This document shows positions 15,939 through 24,461 of a stretch of DNA of 34,235 nt, in pieces. Under the pieces are notes generated by a model, which made no database searches, was not told the DNA's origin, and was given only the letters and a program-made list of their open reading frames with translations. The DNA is from an uncultured Prevotella sp. (GTDB lineage Bacteria; Bacteroidota; Bacteroidia; Bacteroidales; Bacteroidaceae), in contig CAJOGK010000069.1 in assembly GCA_905234145.1 (NCBI GenBank), positions 1 through 34,235 on the forward strand, given 5' to 3'. Position numbers and translations under genes: made by a program. The first letter of the stretch is position 1. Each line of letters begins with the position of its first letter.

Positions 15939-16061
15939 ATGTCGTTTTGATGTCTTTTTATGTCATATTAATGTCATATTAATGTCATTTAAATAAAGCA
16001 CGAATAACTCATAAATATATGATAATTAGACATTTAATAGATACATAATGTCATATGTCAT
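15939..16061 (-). repeat. Right heptamer array (ATGTCAT, inverse of the left array)
   Basis: Two degenerate copies (ATGTCGT at 15939, ATGTCTT at 15950), three exact ATGTCAT at 15960, 15971 and 15982 (10-11 bp steps throughout), then an exact tandem pair at 16048 and 16055. Confidence 0.85.
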
Positions 16062-16083
16062 TATGATTATATATTATTTGATA

Positions 16084-16119
16084 CAAAAAAATTTCAGCGA
16101 GCATTGATTGCTCGCTGAA
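16084..16119 (-). terminator. Terminator of the ilvE-trmB-mrp operon
   Basis: A perfect 10-bp stem (TTCAGCGAGC at 16093-16102; GCTCGCTGAA at 16110-16119) with a 7-nt loop, followed on the minus strand by a run of seven T (16084-16090). It begins just after the mrp stop. T-rich sequence on the other side may make it bidirectional. Confidence 0.92.
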
Positions 16120-16123
16120 GTTT

Positions 16124-17229
16124 TTATTTTACGCCTACGATTTTTGTTTTTGGTTGTTCTTTGTTGCGGCGATTGACGACTGTGACGACGGCTTGCGCCA
16201 GATTGATAAAGGCGAGACCTGTAGCAGAATCGGTATTGAGGGCTGCGGGGGTGCCAGCATCACCGTTATCACAGATACTCTGTACCAATGGGATTTGTGC
16301 CAGGAGGGGCACCTGCATCTCTTCTGCCAATTGCTTGCAACCTTCCTTGCCAAAGATATAATACTTATTCTCCGGCAATTCCGCAGGTGTAAACCAAGCC
16401 ATATTCTCAATCAGTCCAAGTATGGGAACATTAACTTTCTCATTACGATACATATCGATACCCTTTCGTGCATCGGCCAAAGCCACCTGCTGAGGGGTAG
16501 ACACGATAATTGCGCCCGTAATCGACAGGGTCTGGAGCAATGTGAGATGGATATCGCTCGTTCGAGGATAAAGTAGTCGAGTTCGCCCCAATCTGCATCG
16601 GCAATCAGTTGTTTCAGGGCACTGGTAGCCATACCGCCGCGCCAAAGGGTTGCCGTCGTAGGCGAAACGAAGAAACCGATAGAAAGCAGTTTTACGCCAT
16701 ATTTCTCAATAGGACAGATTAAATCCCTGCCATCAACCTTCACAGCGTAGGGGCGCTCGTCCTCTACATTAAACATCTTGGGCATCGAAGGACCAAAGAT
16801 ATCGGTATCGAGCAATCCTACCTTGTAGCCCAGACGTGCCAAAGCGATAGCAAGATTGGCAGAAACGGTGCTCTTACCTACCCCGCCCTTACCAGAACTT
16901 ACGGCAATAATATTCTTTACACCAGGCAACAATTGCTCTACATCTGGACGTGGTTTCGATTTAAACTCTGTCTCGATGGTTACTTCCACATCCTTGCCAC
17001 AATGATATTTGATGGCAGCCTCAGCAGCCTTCACCGTGGATTTCAGGAAGGGATCGGTATCGCGTGGAAATTCCAAAACCACCTTTACCTTCCAGGGGTC
17101 GCCTTCTTGCTGTGGCGCAGAAACAGCAGGGGTATCAGCTACCATACCACTTTCTACAAGACTCTTTTTCGTGCCAGCATACGTGACCGTAGCCAGAGCA
17201 TCTATAATTAATTGGGGATACAACGTCAT
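16124..17229 (-). pseudogene. mrp: mrp (ApbC/NBP35-type Fe-S cluster carrier ATPase), disrupted by an apparent 13-nt deletion
   Basis: The N-terminal DUF59-like domain (about residues 1-90) precedes the deviant Walker A motif [12 protein letters not shown], the [13 protein letters not shown] switch region and the LLSIGFFV stretch. The first frame is good to WGELDYFIL (near 16562). Homology resumes exactly at 16561 in another frame with [20 protein letters not shown] and runs to a normal C-terminus. The conserved family motif DLPPGTSD spans the join. Its LPPG residues exist in no frame, which fits loss of 13 nt. The parts add up to about 370 residues, the expected length. Translated as is, the protein stops soon after the break, so cluster transfer would be lost unless a second homologue exists. 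Confidence 0.9.
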
Positions 17230-17264
17230 TTACTATTTACGGATTTACAATTTACGATTTATTT
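17229..17264. repeat. 7-bp tandem repeat (TTTACGA) between trmB and mrp
   Basis: Units TTTACTA, TTTACGGA, TTTACAA, TTTACGA, TTTA fill nearly the whole spacer. They supply the trmB stop codon and end at the mrp start codon. Confidence 0.85.
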
Positions 17265-18029
17265 TGCTTTATCGAGACTGCTTCGCTTTGAGCGATGGTA
17301 AGAGCGATAGTCATCGAGCTCTATTTCCACATCAGGCTCTTCTAATTGCCCATTGCGAGGCAGGTTAAACTTCATATATTTGATATTCAGACCTCTCGCT
17401 ATCCACATCGACTCGTAATAAGTCTGGATTTTTAAGAGGTGAGAGGTGAGAGGTGAGAGGTTAGAGGTATGATACAGATCCTCTGTCATCTCCTGCACTG
17501 GCAGACTATTCTTCTCCACCATATATTTCGTATATGTAAAGAGGAAGTTGGAGTCGGTCTTCAGATGAATCGTTCCACCATCCACCAGGAACTTACGATA
17601 GCGCTCCATGAAATAGGTCGACGTAAGACGCTTGCGAGGGTTCTTCATCTGAGGATCGCTAAAGGTAAGCCAAATCTCCTGTACCTCGTCGGGGGCGAAA
17701 AAACGTTCGATGATCTCGATGTTGGTGCGCAGGAAGGCCACATTCTTCAGGCCTTCTTTGAGGGCTTGGGTGGCTCCCGTCCACATACGGGCACCCTTGA
17801 TATCCACCCCGATAAAGTTCATATCAGGATAGAGTTTGGCGAGTTCTACGGTATATTCGCCCTTACCGCACCCTAGTTCGAGTACGATGGGATTAGAATT
17901 CTTGAAATATTGTTCGTGCCATTTTCCTTGCATCTCAAATGGAACGTGTTCCACCACCGAATAGGGGTACTGGAACACGTTCTCATAAGATGCCATATCG
18001 GCGAATTTAGCTAATTTGCCTTTTCCCAC
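17259..18029 (-). CDS. trmB: tRNA (guanine-N7-)-methyltransferase
   Basis: A 256-residue SAM-dependent enzyme that makes m7G46 in the tRNA variable loop. The SAM-binding motif [16 protein letters not shown], then NFIGVDIKG, the [16 protein letters not shown] block and [11 protein letters not shown] are all typical of TrmB. Between EDLYHT and IQTYYES lies an extra segment, [12 protein letters not shown], encoded by a (GTGAGAG)n heptamer array (17434-17466). A change of one repeat unit would shift the frame 30 codons upstream of the essential C-terminal region. Middle gene of ilvE-trmB-mrp. The stop lies in a second heptamer array. Confidence 0.94.
   Translation of the reverse strand: MGKGKLAKFADMASYENVFQYPYSVVEHVPFEMQGKWHEQYFKNSNPIVLELGCGKGEYTVELAKLYPDMNFIGVDIKGARMWTGATQALKEGLKNVAFLRTNIEIIERFFAPDEVQEIWLTFSDPQMKNPRKRLTSTYFMERYRKFLVDGGTIHLKTDSNFLFTYTKYMVEKNSLPVQEMTEDLYHTSNLSPLTSHLLKIQTYYESMWIARGLNIKYMKFNLPRNGQLEEPDVEIELDDYRSYHRSKRSSLDKAK
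17434..17466 (+). repeat. 7-bp tandem repeat (GTGAGAG) inside trmB
   Basis: Three GTGAGAG and one GTTAGAG, preceded by a partial unit, in coding sequence. On the minus strand it encodes NLSPLTSHL. It shares its edge sequence with the array at 7927-7947. Confidence 0.9.
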
Positions 18030-18047
18030 GATAATGATTTTTACGAT

Positions 18048-19064
18048 TTAGTCGATAACTACGGTAGTCCAACCGTGCTTATCCTCGATCTCACCGTACT
18101 GAATACCACGCAGTGTATCGAAAAGTTTCTTCGACATTGGACCTGGCTTCTCACCAAATGAGTAGCGCTTACCAGTGTCGAGGTCGTCGATATAAGAGAT
18201 CGGTGAAATCACAGCAGCTGTACCACAAGCACCAGCCTCCTCGAAGGTCTCGAGCTCTTCCTCAGGGATAGGACGACGCTCTACCTTCATACCCAGATCC
18301 TCGGCTACCTGCATCAGACTCTTATTGGTGATAGATGGCAGAATAGAGGTAGACTTTGGTGTTACATAGGTATTGTTCTTGATACCGAAGAAGTTGGCAG
18401 CACCACACTCGTCCATGTATTTCTTCTCCTTTGCATCGAGGTAGAACTCACAGGCATAACCCTTCTCGTGAGCCAAGTTATTGGCAAACAGAGAAGCAGC
18501 ATAGTTACCACCTACCTTATATTTACCAGTACCAAGAGGAGCCGAACGGTCATAATCACGGATAATCACGTATGGATTGCTTGAGAAACCACCCTTGAAG
18601 TATGGACCTACTGGTGTCACGAAAATCAGGAAGCAATACTCCTTAGAAGGATGTACGCCCACCTGAGCACTCGTACCAATCAGCAACGGACGGATATACA
18701 ATGTAGCCCCACTCTCGTAGGTAGGAATCCACTCCTGGTTCAAGCGAACCACCTTCTTCACCATCTCCGTGAAGAGTTCGGTTGATACCTCAGGCATCAT
18801 AATACCACGACAAGTAGACTGCAAACGAGCAGCATTCTCATCCATACGGAACACGCGAACCTTACCGTCGGGACAACGATAAGCCTTCAGGCCTTCGAAT
18901 GCCTCCTGTCCGTAGTGCAGACAGGTTGCAGCCATGTGCAGTTTCAAATACTCATCAGAGCAAACTTCAATTTCGCCCCATTTGCCGTCGCGATAATAGC
19001 AACGTACGTTGTAATCGGTCTTCATGTAGCCAAACGACAGGCTACCCCAATCTAAGTCCTTCAT
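18048..19064 (-). CDS. ilvE: Branched-chain amino acid aminotransferase
   Basis: A 338-residue class IV PLP-dependent aminotransferase that interconverts Leu/Ile/Val and their 2-oxo acids. Features seen are YGQEAFEGLKAYR, RPLLIGTSAQVGV, the PLP lysine region GTGKYKVGGNYAAS, and DECGAANFFGI. The late EAGACGTAAVISPISYI is the phosphate-binding part. Length and motifs match the larger IlvE subgroup common in Bacteroidota. It is the first gene of a minus-strand unit with trmB (18-nt gap) and mrp, and has a -7 box at 19102-19109. Confidence 0.96.
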   Translation of the reverse strand: MKDLDWGSLSFGYMKTDYNVRCYYRDGKWGEIEVCSDEYLKLHMAATCLHYGQEAFEGLKAYRCPDGKVRVFRMDENAARLQSTCRGIMMPEVSTELFTEMVKKVVRLNQEWIPTYESGATLYIRPLLIGTSAQVGVHPSKEYCFLIFVTPVGPYFKGGFSSNPYVIIRDYDRSAPLGTGKYKVGGNYAASLFANNLAHEKGYACEFYLDAKEKKYMDECGAANFFGIKNNTYVTPKSTSILPSITNKSLMQVAEDLGMKVERRPIPEEELETFEEAGACGTAAVISPISYIDDLDTGKRYSFGEKPGPMSKKLFDTLRGIQYGEIEDKHGWTTVVID

Positions 19065-19101
19065 TGTTTAATCTTTTTATAAAAAGTTTCAAATCTGCAT
19101 G

Positions 19102-19109
19102 CAAAAATA
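19102..19109 (-). promoter_or_regulatory. -7 element of the ilvE-trmB-mrp promoter
   Basis: TATTTTTG on the minus strand about 40 bp before ilvE. The -33 region has only TTGT at 19-bp distance, so this is a partial match. Confidence 0.5.
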
Positions 19110-19160
19110 CACATTTCGTGCCACATTTACAACTATTTAGGCACAAAACTTACTTTTCTG

Positions 19161-19328
19161 CTATTCCTCGTCAGTTTTGGTCAGTTTGTCCTTGCAGAGT
19201 TTAATCAACGCTTGCGCCTTTTCCAACTGCTCCGACATCTGATCGATATCGAGTTCATCGTTTTCCATCTTGCGTACGATGGTCTGTAATTCGGCAAAAG
19301 CCTCTTCGTATCTGGGTTCTTGTTTCAT
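19161..19328 (-). CDS. xseB: Exodeoxyribonuclease VII small subunit
   Basis: A 55-residue protein starting MKQEPRYEEAFAELQTIVRK and continuing MENDELDIDQMSEQLEKAQ, the complete XseB pattern (YEEAxxELExIVxxLExxxLxLxxxxxxYExGxxL) in the usual helical-hairpin length. It forms exonuclease VII with XseA, which degrades single-stranded DNA. It lies 8 nt after xseA and is the last gene of the long minus-strand unit. Confidence 0.93.
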   Translation of the reverse strand: MKQEPRYEEAFAELQTIVRKMENDELDIDQMSEQLEKAQALIKLCKDKLTKTDEE

Positions 19329-19336
19329 ATCGCTAA

Positions 19337-20638
19337 TTATTTCGTAACTTTCGATCGAATTGTGCCTTTACTAAGGCGGGTTTCTATGATATCATTTTCT
19401 TTTAGTATCGCTGCATCACGCACGGCCTTGCCATCCTTCAGCGTGATGCTATAGCCTCGCTGAAGCAATAAAGTAGGATCCAGACTCTTCACCTTTTCTG
19501 TCATCATTTCCAGGCGATGGCGCTCGGAAAGGAGTTTTCGCTCCAACAGGATGGGGATTCTTTGCTCAAAACCCTCCAAGCGCGATTGATGACCTACGAT
19601 TTTCTGCTGAATTTCAGAGATCATACGACTTTGAAGCGATTCTAATTTGGCTTCCTGACGTGTTTTTACAACAGAAAAGAGCCTCGGGATCATCTCGGAG
19701 AGAGTTGAGAGCTGAGCGTTGAGTATTGAAAGTTTTTGTTGCGCATAACGAGCGATGAGGTCTTGGGCATGATTCACCACATCGAGCACTTCCTTCAAAT
19801 GCGATATCAAGAAAGTTGCTGCAGCAGTAGGCGTTTTTACACGGGTATGACTCACCATATCCAGCACACTCTCGTCGCGCTCATGACCAATTCCAGTAAT
19901 AATCGGCAAGGGGAAGTTAGCTACATTCTCAGCCAAAGCAAGGGTGTCGAAGCCTGACATATCACTCGTAGCACCACCACCTCTTATAATTGCCACCGCA
20001 TCGAAATCATCGCAAATGGCATTGATTCTATTCAGGGCCTCAATGATGCTCTTTTCGATGCCCTCTCCTTGCATGATCGCAGGGAAGAGCCACGTCTTAA
20101 ACTGAAAACCGTAGGGATTATCCGATAGTTGGTTGCAGAAATCACCATAGCCTGCAGCTGTTTCACTGGAAATCACAGCGATTCGCTGACAAAAGAGTGG
20201 CATGGGCAACTCTTTTTGCAAATCGAACACCCCTTCTGCTTTCAGTTGTCGGATGATTTCCTGACGTTTGCGGGCCATATCGCCCATCGTATAGGTAGGA
20301 TCAATGTCCGTTACAATCCAAGAAAAGCCATAAGCCTCATGAAACTGGGCATACACCTTTAGCAGCACTTTCATGCCAGCAGAGAGTCGTTGCCTTGTAG
20401 TGCGCTCAAAATAAGGTCGGATCACGAGCCACTTCGAGGCCCAGCACTTCGCACTCGCTTTGGCGATAGGTGTTGCCGTGCGCTCGTCTTTCTGAATCAG
20501 TTCCATATAGCAGTGGCCCCTGTTCTCGCGACACTCCGACAATTCTGCCTCTACCCAATATTCATCGGGTATCTCACTCTCAATCACCTCTTTTATCAGG
20601 CTATTGAGTTCATAGAGTGTCACGCTTTTCTTGCTCAT
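19337..20638 (-). CDS. xseA: Exodeoxyribonuclease VII large subunit
   Basis: A 433-residue catalytic subunit with an N-terminal OB fold (WVEAELSECRENRGHCYMEL) and the central nuclease region. That region contains AVISSETAAGYGDFCNQL, AVAIIRGGGATSDM and PIITGIGHERDESVLDMV, followed by the long coiled-coil tail and GYSITLKDGKAV. Within the coiled coil, residues reading KLSILNAQLSTLSE are encoded by five imperfect heptamers (19700-19734). The start overlaps the S8 protease stop as ATGA, so the two are coupled despite unrelated functions. Confidence 0.96.
   Translation of the reverse strand: MSKKSVTLYELNSLIKEVIESEIPDEYWVEAELSECRENRGHCYMELIQKDERTATPIAKASAKCWASKWLVIRPYFERTTRQRLSAGMKVLLKVYAQFHEAYGFSWIVTDIDPTYTMGDMARKRQEIIRQLKAEGVFDLQKELPMPLFCQRIAVISSETAAGYGDFCNQLSDNPYGFQFKTWLFPAIMQGEGIEKSIIEALNRINAICDDFDAVAIIRGGGATSDMSGFDTLALAENVANFPLPIITGIGHERDESVLDMVSHTRVKTPTAAATFLISHLKEVLDVVNHAQDLIARYAQQKLSILNAQLSTLSEMIPRLFSVVKTRQEAKLESLQSRMISEIQQKIVGHQSRLEGFEQRIPILLERKLLSERHRLEMMTEKVKSLDPTLLLQRGYSITLKDGKAVRDAAILKENDIIETRLSKGTIRSKVTK
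19700..19734 (+). repeat. 7-bp tandem repeat (GAGnGTT) inside xseA
   Basis: Units GAGAGTT, GAGAGCT, GAGCGTT, GAGTATT and GAAAGTT. On the coding strand they read as CTCAAC-type heptamers, which encode LNAQLS as the similar array in cydA does. Confidence 0.75.
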
Positions 20639-22086
20639 TGGTCTAGTCTTCCTATCATGTAGGCTCTCCAGAAGTTGGGAATTCCAAAGCCGTATATATT
20701 ATCAGGATGCTCGTAGCCATTACAGGTCTGACGTACCAGTCTGATGATATCTAAAGCCGATTTCTGGGGGAGTGCTTGCCACAAACAAGCCACCAGTCCT
20801 GCCACAATGGGGGTAGAGAACGAGGTGCCCATATCCCTCACGATGCTGCCACGACCCGATATCAGCGATGCAGGACTACCCAGTGCCATCAAATCAGGCT
20901 TCACGCGATCGTCCTGCGTAGGGCCTACCCCACTAAAGGGTGCATTCTTGCGTTCCGGATTAATGGCGCCTACTGTCAGGATATCGTGGGCATCAGCAGG
21001 GAAGATGATTTTCTTCCAAGGGCCCATACCTGAATTACCAGCAGAATTAACCAGAATGATACCTTTCTGCGCCAGCATCGAGGCCGTACGACTGATAAAG
21101 GCCGTACGCCCATCCAAATCACGCTGATGATAATAATCAGGATGATTGTCGTATTCATTATAGCCCAGACTCGAACTGATGATATCCACCCCTGCAGAGT
21201 CGGCAAATTCCGCAGCCATCGCCCAGTAATCTTCCTCTACGGGTTGCTCTGTCTGCTGGTCTTCACACCTCAGCAACCAGTAGCGCGCTTCTGGCGCAGT
21301 ACCTACCATTACCTCTGGCTCATTCGAAGCCATCGTAGAGAGCACCTTCGTACCATGATCTGTTTCCTGATAGAAAAAGGCACTCTGAGGATATACGAAG
21401 TCGTGTTCACCCGCAATGTTTGAATGGGCAAAAGCTGGGATAACGTCTGCATTCTGAAAGCCACCATCCAATACTGCGATGGTGATGCCCTTTCCACGGA
21501 ATCCGATGTTATGCAGTCGTTGCCCCACCAGCATCTCTATCTGTTCTTTGCCGTTGCCGTAAGTCGCACCCTTCACACTATCCCAGGGATTAAACTCATC
21601 ATGCGCCTTTACCTTTCTCAAAAGACTGATGCTATCAGGCGACACCCACACCATCTCGGCATTCTTGATACAATCGAGCGCCCCCACACGATGAAACACG
21701 GTGGTATCGTTCGAACGCACCAAGACTGTATTGTTCCATCGGCTTGTGCCGATAATCTGCCACTCAGCCTGTCGCTGTCTGTTCACTCTCAGCGCCTCGT
21801 CTGAAACGCGCTCTATCTGTCTGAGATACTTGTTGCTTACGGGCAAATCAGTAGAGTCTACAGCCAGTCCCTGACGCTTTCTGCGCTCTATGGACTTGTG
21901 CGACAACCATCGTCCTGGGTGCTCGATAGAATAAGTGGAACCTTGTTTGTCTTTAAGGGTATAGCGCCAGATATAGTATTTGCCTCCAGGATATTTTATC
22001 TTGGATTTGCTACTGGCACTCCCCGTTAAAGGCAGAGTCAGTGCTACTAATAATAGGCCAATAATTTTATGAAGTTTGCTTAACAT
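20635..22086 (-). CDS. Secreted S8 (subtilisin-like) serine protease
   Basis: A 483-residue protein with a signal peptide (about residues 1-24). The subtilase domain has a complete catalytic triad: Asp207 in IAVLDGGF, His244 in DHGTKVLS and Ser422 in GTSFSTPIVAG. The oxyanion Asn351 lies in NSAGNSG. The N-terminal prodomain region is rich in Arg/Lys. It lies between the exporter permeases (20-nt overlap) and xseA (4-nt overlap). Members of this group in Bacteroidota are exported proteases of unknown substrate. A role tied to the neighbouring exporter is possible but not shown. Confidence 0.92.
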   Translation of the reverse strand: MLSKLHKIIGLLLVALTLPLTGSASSKSKIKYPGGKYYIWRYTLKDKQGSTYSIEHPGRWLSHKSIERRKRQGLAVDSTDLPVSNKYLRQIERVSDEALRVNRQRQAEWQIIGTSRWNNTVLVRSNDTTVFHRVGALDCIKNAEMVWVSPDSISLLRKVKAHDEFNPWDSVKGATYGNGKEQIEMLVGQRLHNIGFRGKGITIAVLDGGFQNADVIPAFAHSNIAGEHDFVYPQSAFFYQETDHGTKVLSTMASNEPEVMVGTAPEARYWLLRCEDQQTEQPVEEDYWAMAAEFADSAGVDIISSSLGYNEYDNHPDYYHQRDLDGRTAFISRTASMLAQKGIILVNSAGNSGMGPWKKIIFPADAHDILTVGAINPERKNAPFSGVGPTQDDRVKPDLMALGSPASLISGRGSIVRDMGTSFSTPIVAGLVACLWQALPQKSALDIIRLVRQTCNGYEHPDNIYGFGIPNFWRAYMIGRLDQ

Positions 22087-23335
22087 GCTTCATTAACTCA
22101 CGCACTTTCTTCTTTTTCCGCAGATGCTCCAATCTGTCATGGGCATGACGCCTCGAGATTCTTACCTGATGACCATACACGAGACAAGCTGCACCAAAAT
22201 ATGCGGCAGACTGAATCCAAAGGTATCTCACCTCTGGGGACACGTCGCCAAACGAGGCGCCCATCGTACTCATCCTGACGAATGCCCTTATGCCAAACGT
22301 GCTCGGGAACAACCAACTGATACCCTGCCAATAGCCAGGAATAGCCGATTGCGGCCAAGAAACACCTGACAGGAAGAGCAAGGGCACAGATACGAACACC
22401 ACCAGCAGCATCACATTCTCGCGATATCTTACCAAGCAAGATACAGTCATACCGAAGAATACACACGCCAAGAGGTAGGGTACCATCATCCAGAACAAAT
22501 CCTGCCAGCGTACCAACGTTACAAACGAGAATAAGCGTGGCACCACCATCGTGAGATAAGCGCCCATGATGGCATAAATCATCAGATAGCACAAGGCCTT
22601 ACCGCCTACAATGCGATAGATGCCCGAGAAAGCAGGGTGAACAGGAATCAAGTCGCCGTATCTGCTGTTTTCGCGTGCAGTACCAGCGGATAGTCCGATA
22701 CCCAATACCAACGTCTGTTGCAGAATCAGTATCAGCACAGCGGGCAATACGAAGGTACCATAACCGCCAGCAGGGTTAAAGATGGGCACATCGGAAAAGT
22801 CAAGCGGTCTTGCCTGAATCTGTTCCTCGCGTACCGTATATTTTCCTGATAGTTTCTTTTGTATCTCGGCACCCATGTGTTGGGTTACAGCTACAGCGGT
22901 CTGGTAGATGGCCTTATAGGTGAGCATCAGCGACATGTCGCAATACACACTGAGCGTGGCTTGCTCCATACGGTTCAGTCGTGTGGCAAAATCGCTGGGG
23001 ATATAATAGATACCCTTTGCCAATTGTCTGCTTACGAGCGATTTCGCCTCATCCATATCCGCCGCATGACAGAGCACCTTCACATCAGGCGAGGCATCAC
23101 ACTTTCTGACCAGTTCGCGCGAGAGGGCACTATGGGAATCATCGACCACGACAACGGGCACCTCATGCACCACCTCATTATTATATATCCAGGAGTAGAG
23201 CAAGGGGTAGATGATGGGCACGATGATGAAGAAGATGAGTACACCCTCGTCCCTGAACACCTGCTTCATCTCTTGTCGCCAGATGTAAGCGGCATCATTT
23301 ATGACCTCTTTTATATTATTATGGTATGTAGACAT
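22067..23335 (-). CDS. ABC-2 type transporter permease (second of two)
   Basis: About 422 residues from MSTYHNNIKEVIND. I chose this start because it gives a 17-nt overlap with the preceding permease; the open frame extends upstream only through that gene. The architecture is that of YhhJ/YbhR permeases: one N-terminal helix (FFIIVPIIYPLLYSWIYNNE), a large external domain, then five helices including VLPAVLILILQQTLVLGIGL and VPLLFLSGVSWPQSAIP. It ends in a long basic tail. With its neighbour it should form the membrane part of a tripartite exporter. Confidence 0.88.
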   Translation of the reverse strand: MSTYHNNIKEVINDAAYIWRQEMKQVFRDEGVLIFFIIVPIIYPLLYSWIYNNEVVHEVPVVVVDDSHSALSRELVRKCDASPDVKVLCHAADMDEAKSLVSRQLAKGIYYIPSDFATRLNRMEQATLSVYCDMSLMLTYKAIYQTAVAVTQHMGAEIQKKLSGKYTVREEQIQARPLDFSDVPIFNPAGGYGTFVLPAVLILILQQTLVLGIGLSAGTARENSRYGDLIPVHPAFSGIYRIVGGKALCYLMIYAIMGAYLTMVVPRLFSFVTLVRWQDLFWMMVPYLLACVFFGMTVSCLVRYRENVMLLVVFVSVPLLFLSGVSWPQSAIPGYWQGISWLFPSTFGIRAFVRMSTMGASFGDVSPEVRYLWIQSAAYFGAACLVYGHQVRISRRHAHDRLEHLRKKKKVRELMKHVKQTS

Positions 23336-24461
23336 AGGTAAGCATCGCATTTTTGATTTTGTTGACAACGAACCACGGCAACAGGATGAAGCCAATCAGT
23401 GCCACAAAGTGGAACCAGGCCTCAAGCAGTGGGAAACCGTTGAGCACGCAAATCTGATAAACCATATAATAATGTCTCAGGGGGAAGAGCCACGACAGCG
23501 ATTGCAGTGCCCCGTCCATACCCATCACCGGGAAGGCTGAACCGGCTATCGAGAACGAGAGCACGGCCCACAGCGAGCATACACTCATCGACATACGGAG
23601 CGACGGCATCAGTCCGAAGGCAAAGATACCAAAGCCCTGAGCGGCAAACACCTCCAGCAAGGCCAACAATATCAGCATACCAACACTATGATGCGGGAAG
23701 TGGAGAATGCAGAATACATAGAATTCGTAGCCGAAAATCAGCGCCAACCATATCAGGCTATGCAGCAGATATTTGCCCAAGATAGCCACCAATATATTAT
23801 TGTCTGCCAAGCGCAACCACTCTGTCCCTCGCGCGAATTTCAGTTCCATACCCAGCGAATAGGCCGAGATAAGGAATATAAAAAGCATCATCACACCGGG
23901 CACGAACACCGTCGACAGATACACATTGTAATTCGTCCAGGGATTGGCTATCTGGTGCAGATCGATGGTGATGGGTTGCAATGCGGCCATTATCTGTGCC
24001 TGAGTATAACCTTTGGCACGCATCGTCGCTTGTCCCACAGCACCAGAGCCCAGATTCGAAATCACCTTCATATCCTTCATCAGCAACGAGCCCGACATAA
24101 TCGAGGCCATATTATAATAATAGAGCAGTTTGTCTGTAGTACCCTTTGGGATATAGAGGAAAGCGTAGATTTCGTTTTGCTGAACAGCCCTGCGCGCCTC
24201 TGCCACCGATGGATAATGAGCCACCACCTCAGACATCTGGAAGCCATCCAGTCTGCGAACCAGTGCACGCGAGGTGGTGGTATTGTCAAGGTCTACCACA
24301 CCTACGGGCATATTGGTAGGCAGACCATCATCCATCATCGATGTAAAGAACAGCATCGCAAGGATGGGGAAGATGACCATGCAACAGGCATAGATGTGAT
24401 TACGATACAAGATCGTACACTCACGCAATGCTATCTGCCATATCTGTGAGAGATACTTCAT
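23319..24461 (-). CDS. ABC-2 type transporter permease (first of two)
   Basis: A 380-residue homologue of the next permease with the same layout: N-terminal helix ACCMVIFPILAMLFFTSMM, external domain including VGVVDLDNTTTSRALVRRLD, and five C-terminal helices. The C-terminal helices include FSIAGSAFPVMGMDGALQSL. The VPV/VGVVDxD start of the external domain is shared by both. Its ATG overlaps the hlyD stop by one base (TAATG). No ATP-binding subunit is encoded anywhere in the operon. Confidence 0.9.
   Translation of the reverse strand: MKYLSQIWQIALRECTILYRNHIYACCMVIFPILAMLFFTSMMDDGLPTNMPVGVVDLDNTTTSRALVRRLDGFQMSEVVAHYPSVAEARRAVQQNEIYAFLYIPKGTTDKLLYYYNMASIMSGSLLMKDMKVISNLGSGAVGQATMRAKGYTQAQIMAALQPITIDLHQIANPWTNYNVYLSTVFVPGVMMLFIFLISAYSLGMELKFARGTEWLRLADNNILVAILGKYLLHSLIWLALIFGYEFYVFCILHFPHHSVGMLILLALLEVFAAQGFGIFAFGLMPSLRMSMSVCSLWAVLSFSIAGSAFPVMGMDGALQSLSWLFPLRHYYMVYQICVLNGFPLLEAWFHFVALIGFILLPWFVVNKIKNAMLTYVYIP

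Larger units (their letters stand above)
15597..16061. other. Gene-free locus with large dyad symmetry: inverted phased heptamer arrays around twin palindromes
   Basis: Four exact ATGACAT copies lie on the left (15597, 15660, 15671, 15682). Five exact ATGTCAT copies, the reverse complement, lie on the right (15960, 15971, 15982, 16048, 16055). No exact copy lies in the other orientation on either side. Each side has a triad at exactly 11-bp spacing and an outer pair at 7-bp spacing. The triads are exactly 300 bp apart. Their midpoint (about 15824), the outer-pair midpoint (about 15829) and the central hairpin GACCCTAAGGGTC (15815-15827, centre 15821) nearly coincide. Two 16-bp palindromes flank the hairpin. 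No gene is present. Candidate roles are a recombinase attachment site with arm-type repeats, an iteron-type replication origin of an integrated element, or a partition site. None can be chosen from sequence alone. Confidence 0.8.

Noticed and set aside
15597..16061. CRISPR array
   Set aside because: The repeated unit is only 7 bp, in both orientations, with 4-bp gaps; there are no 25-40 bp repeats or unique spacers and no cas genes.
15597..16061. Chromosomal replication origin with DnaA boxes
   Set aside because: No TTATCCACA-like boxes are present and no dnaA, dnaN or gyrB is nearby; only an iteron-like origin of an element remains possible.
22067..23395. Longer start of the second permease at 23395
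   Set aside because: The extra 20 residues lie inside the preceding permease gene and are not membrane-protein-like; the ATG at 23335 fits the family start.
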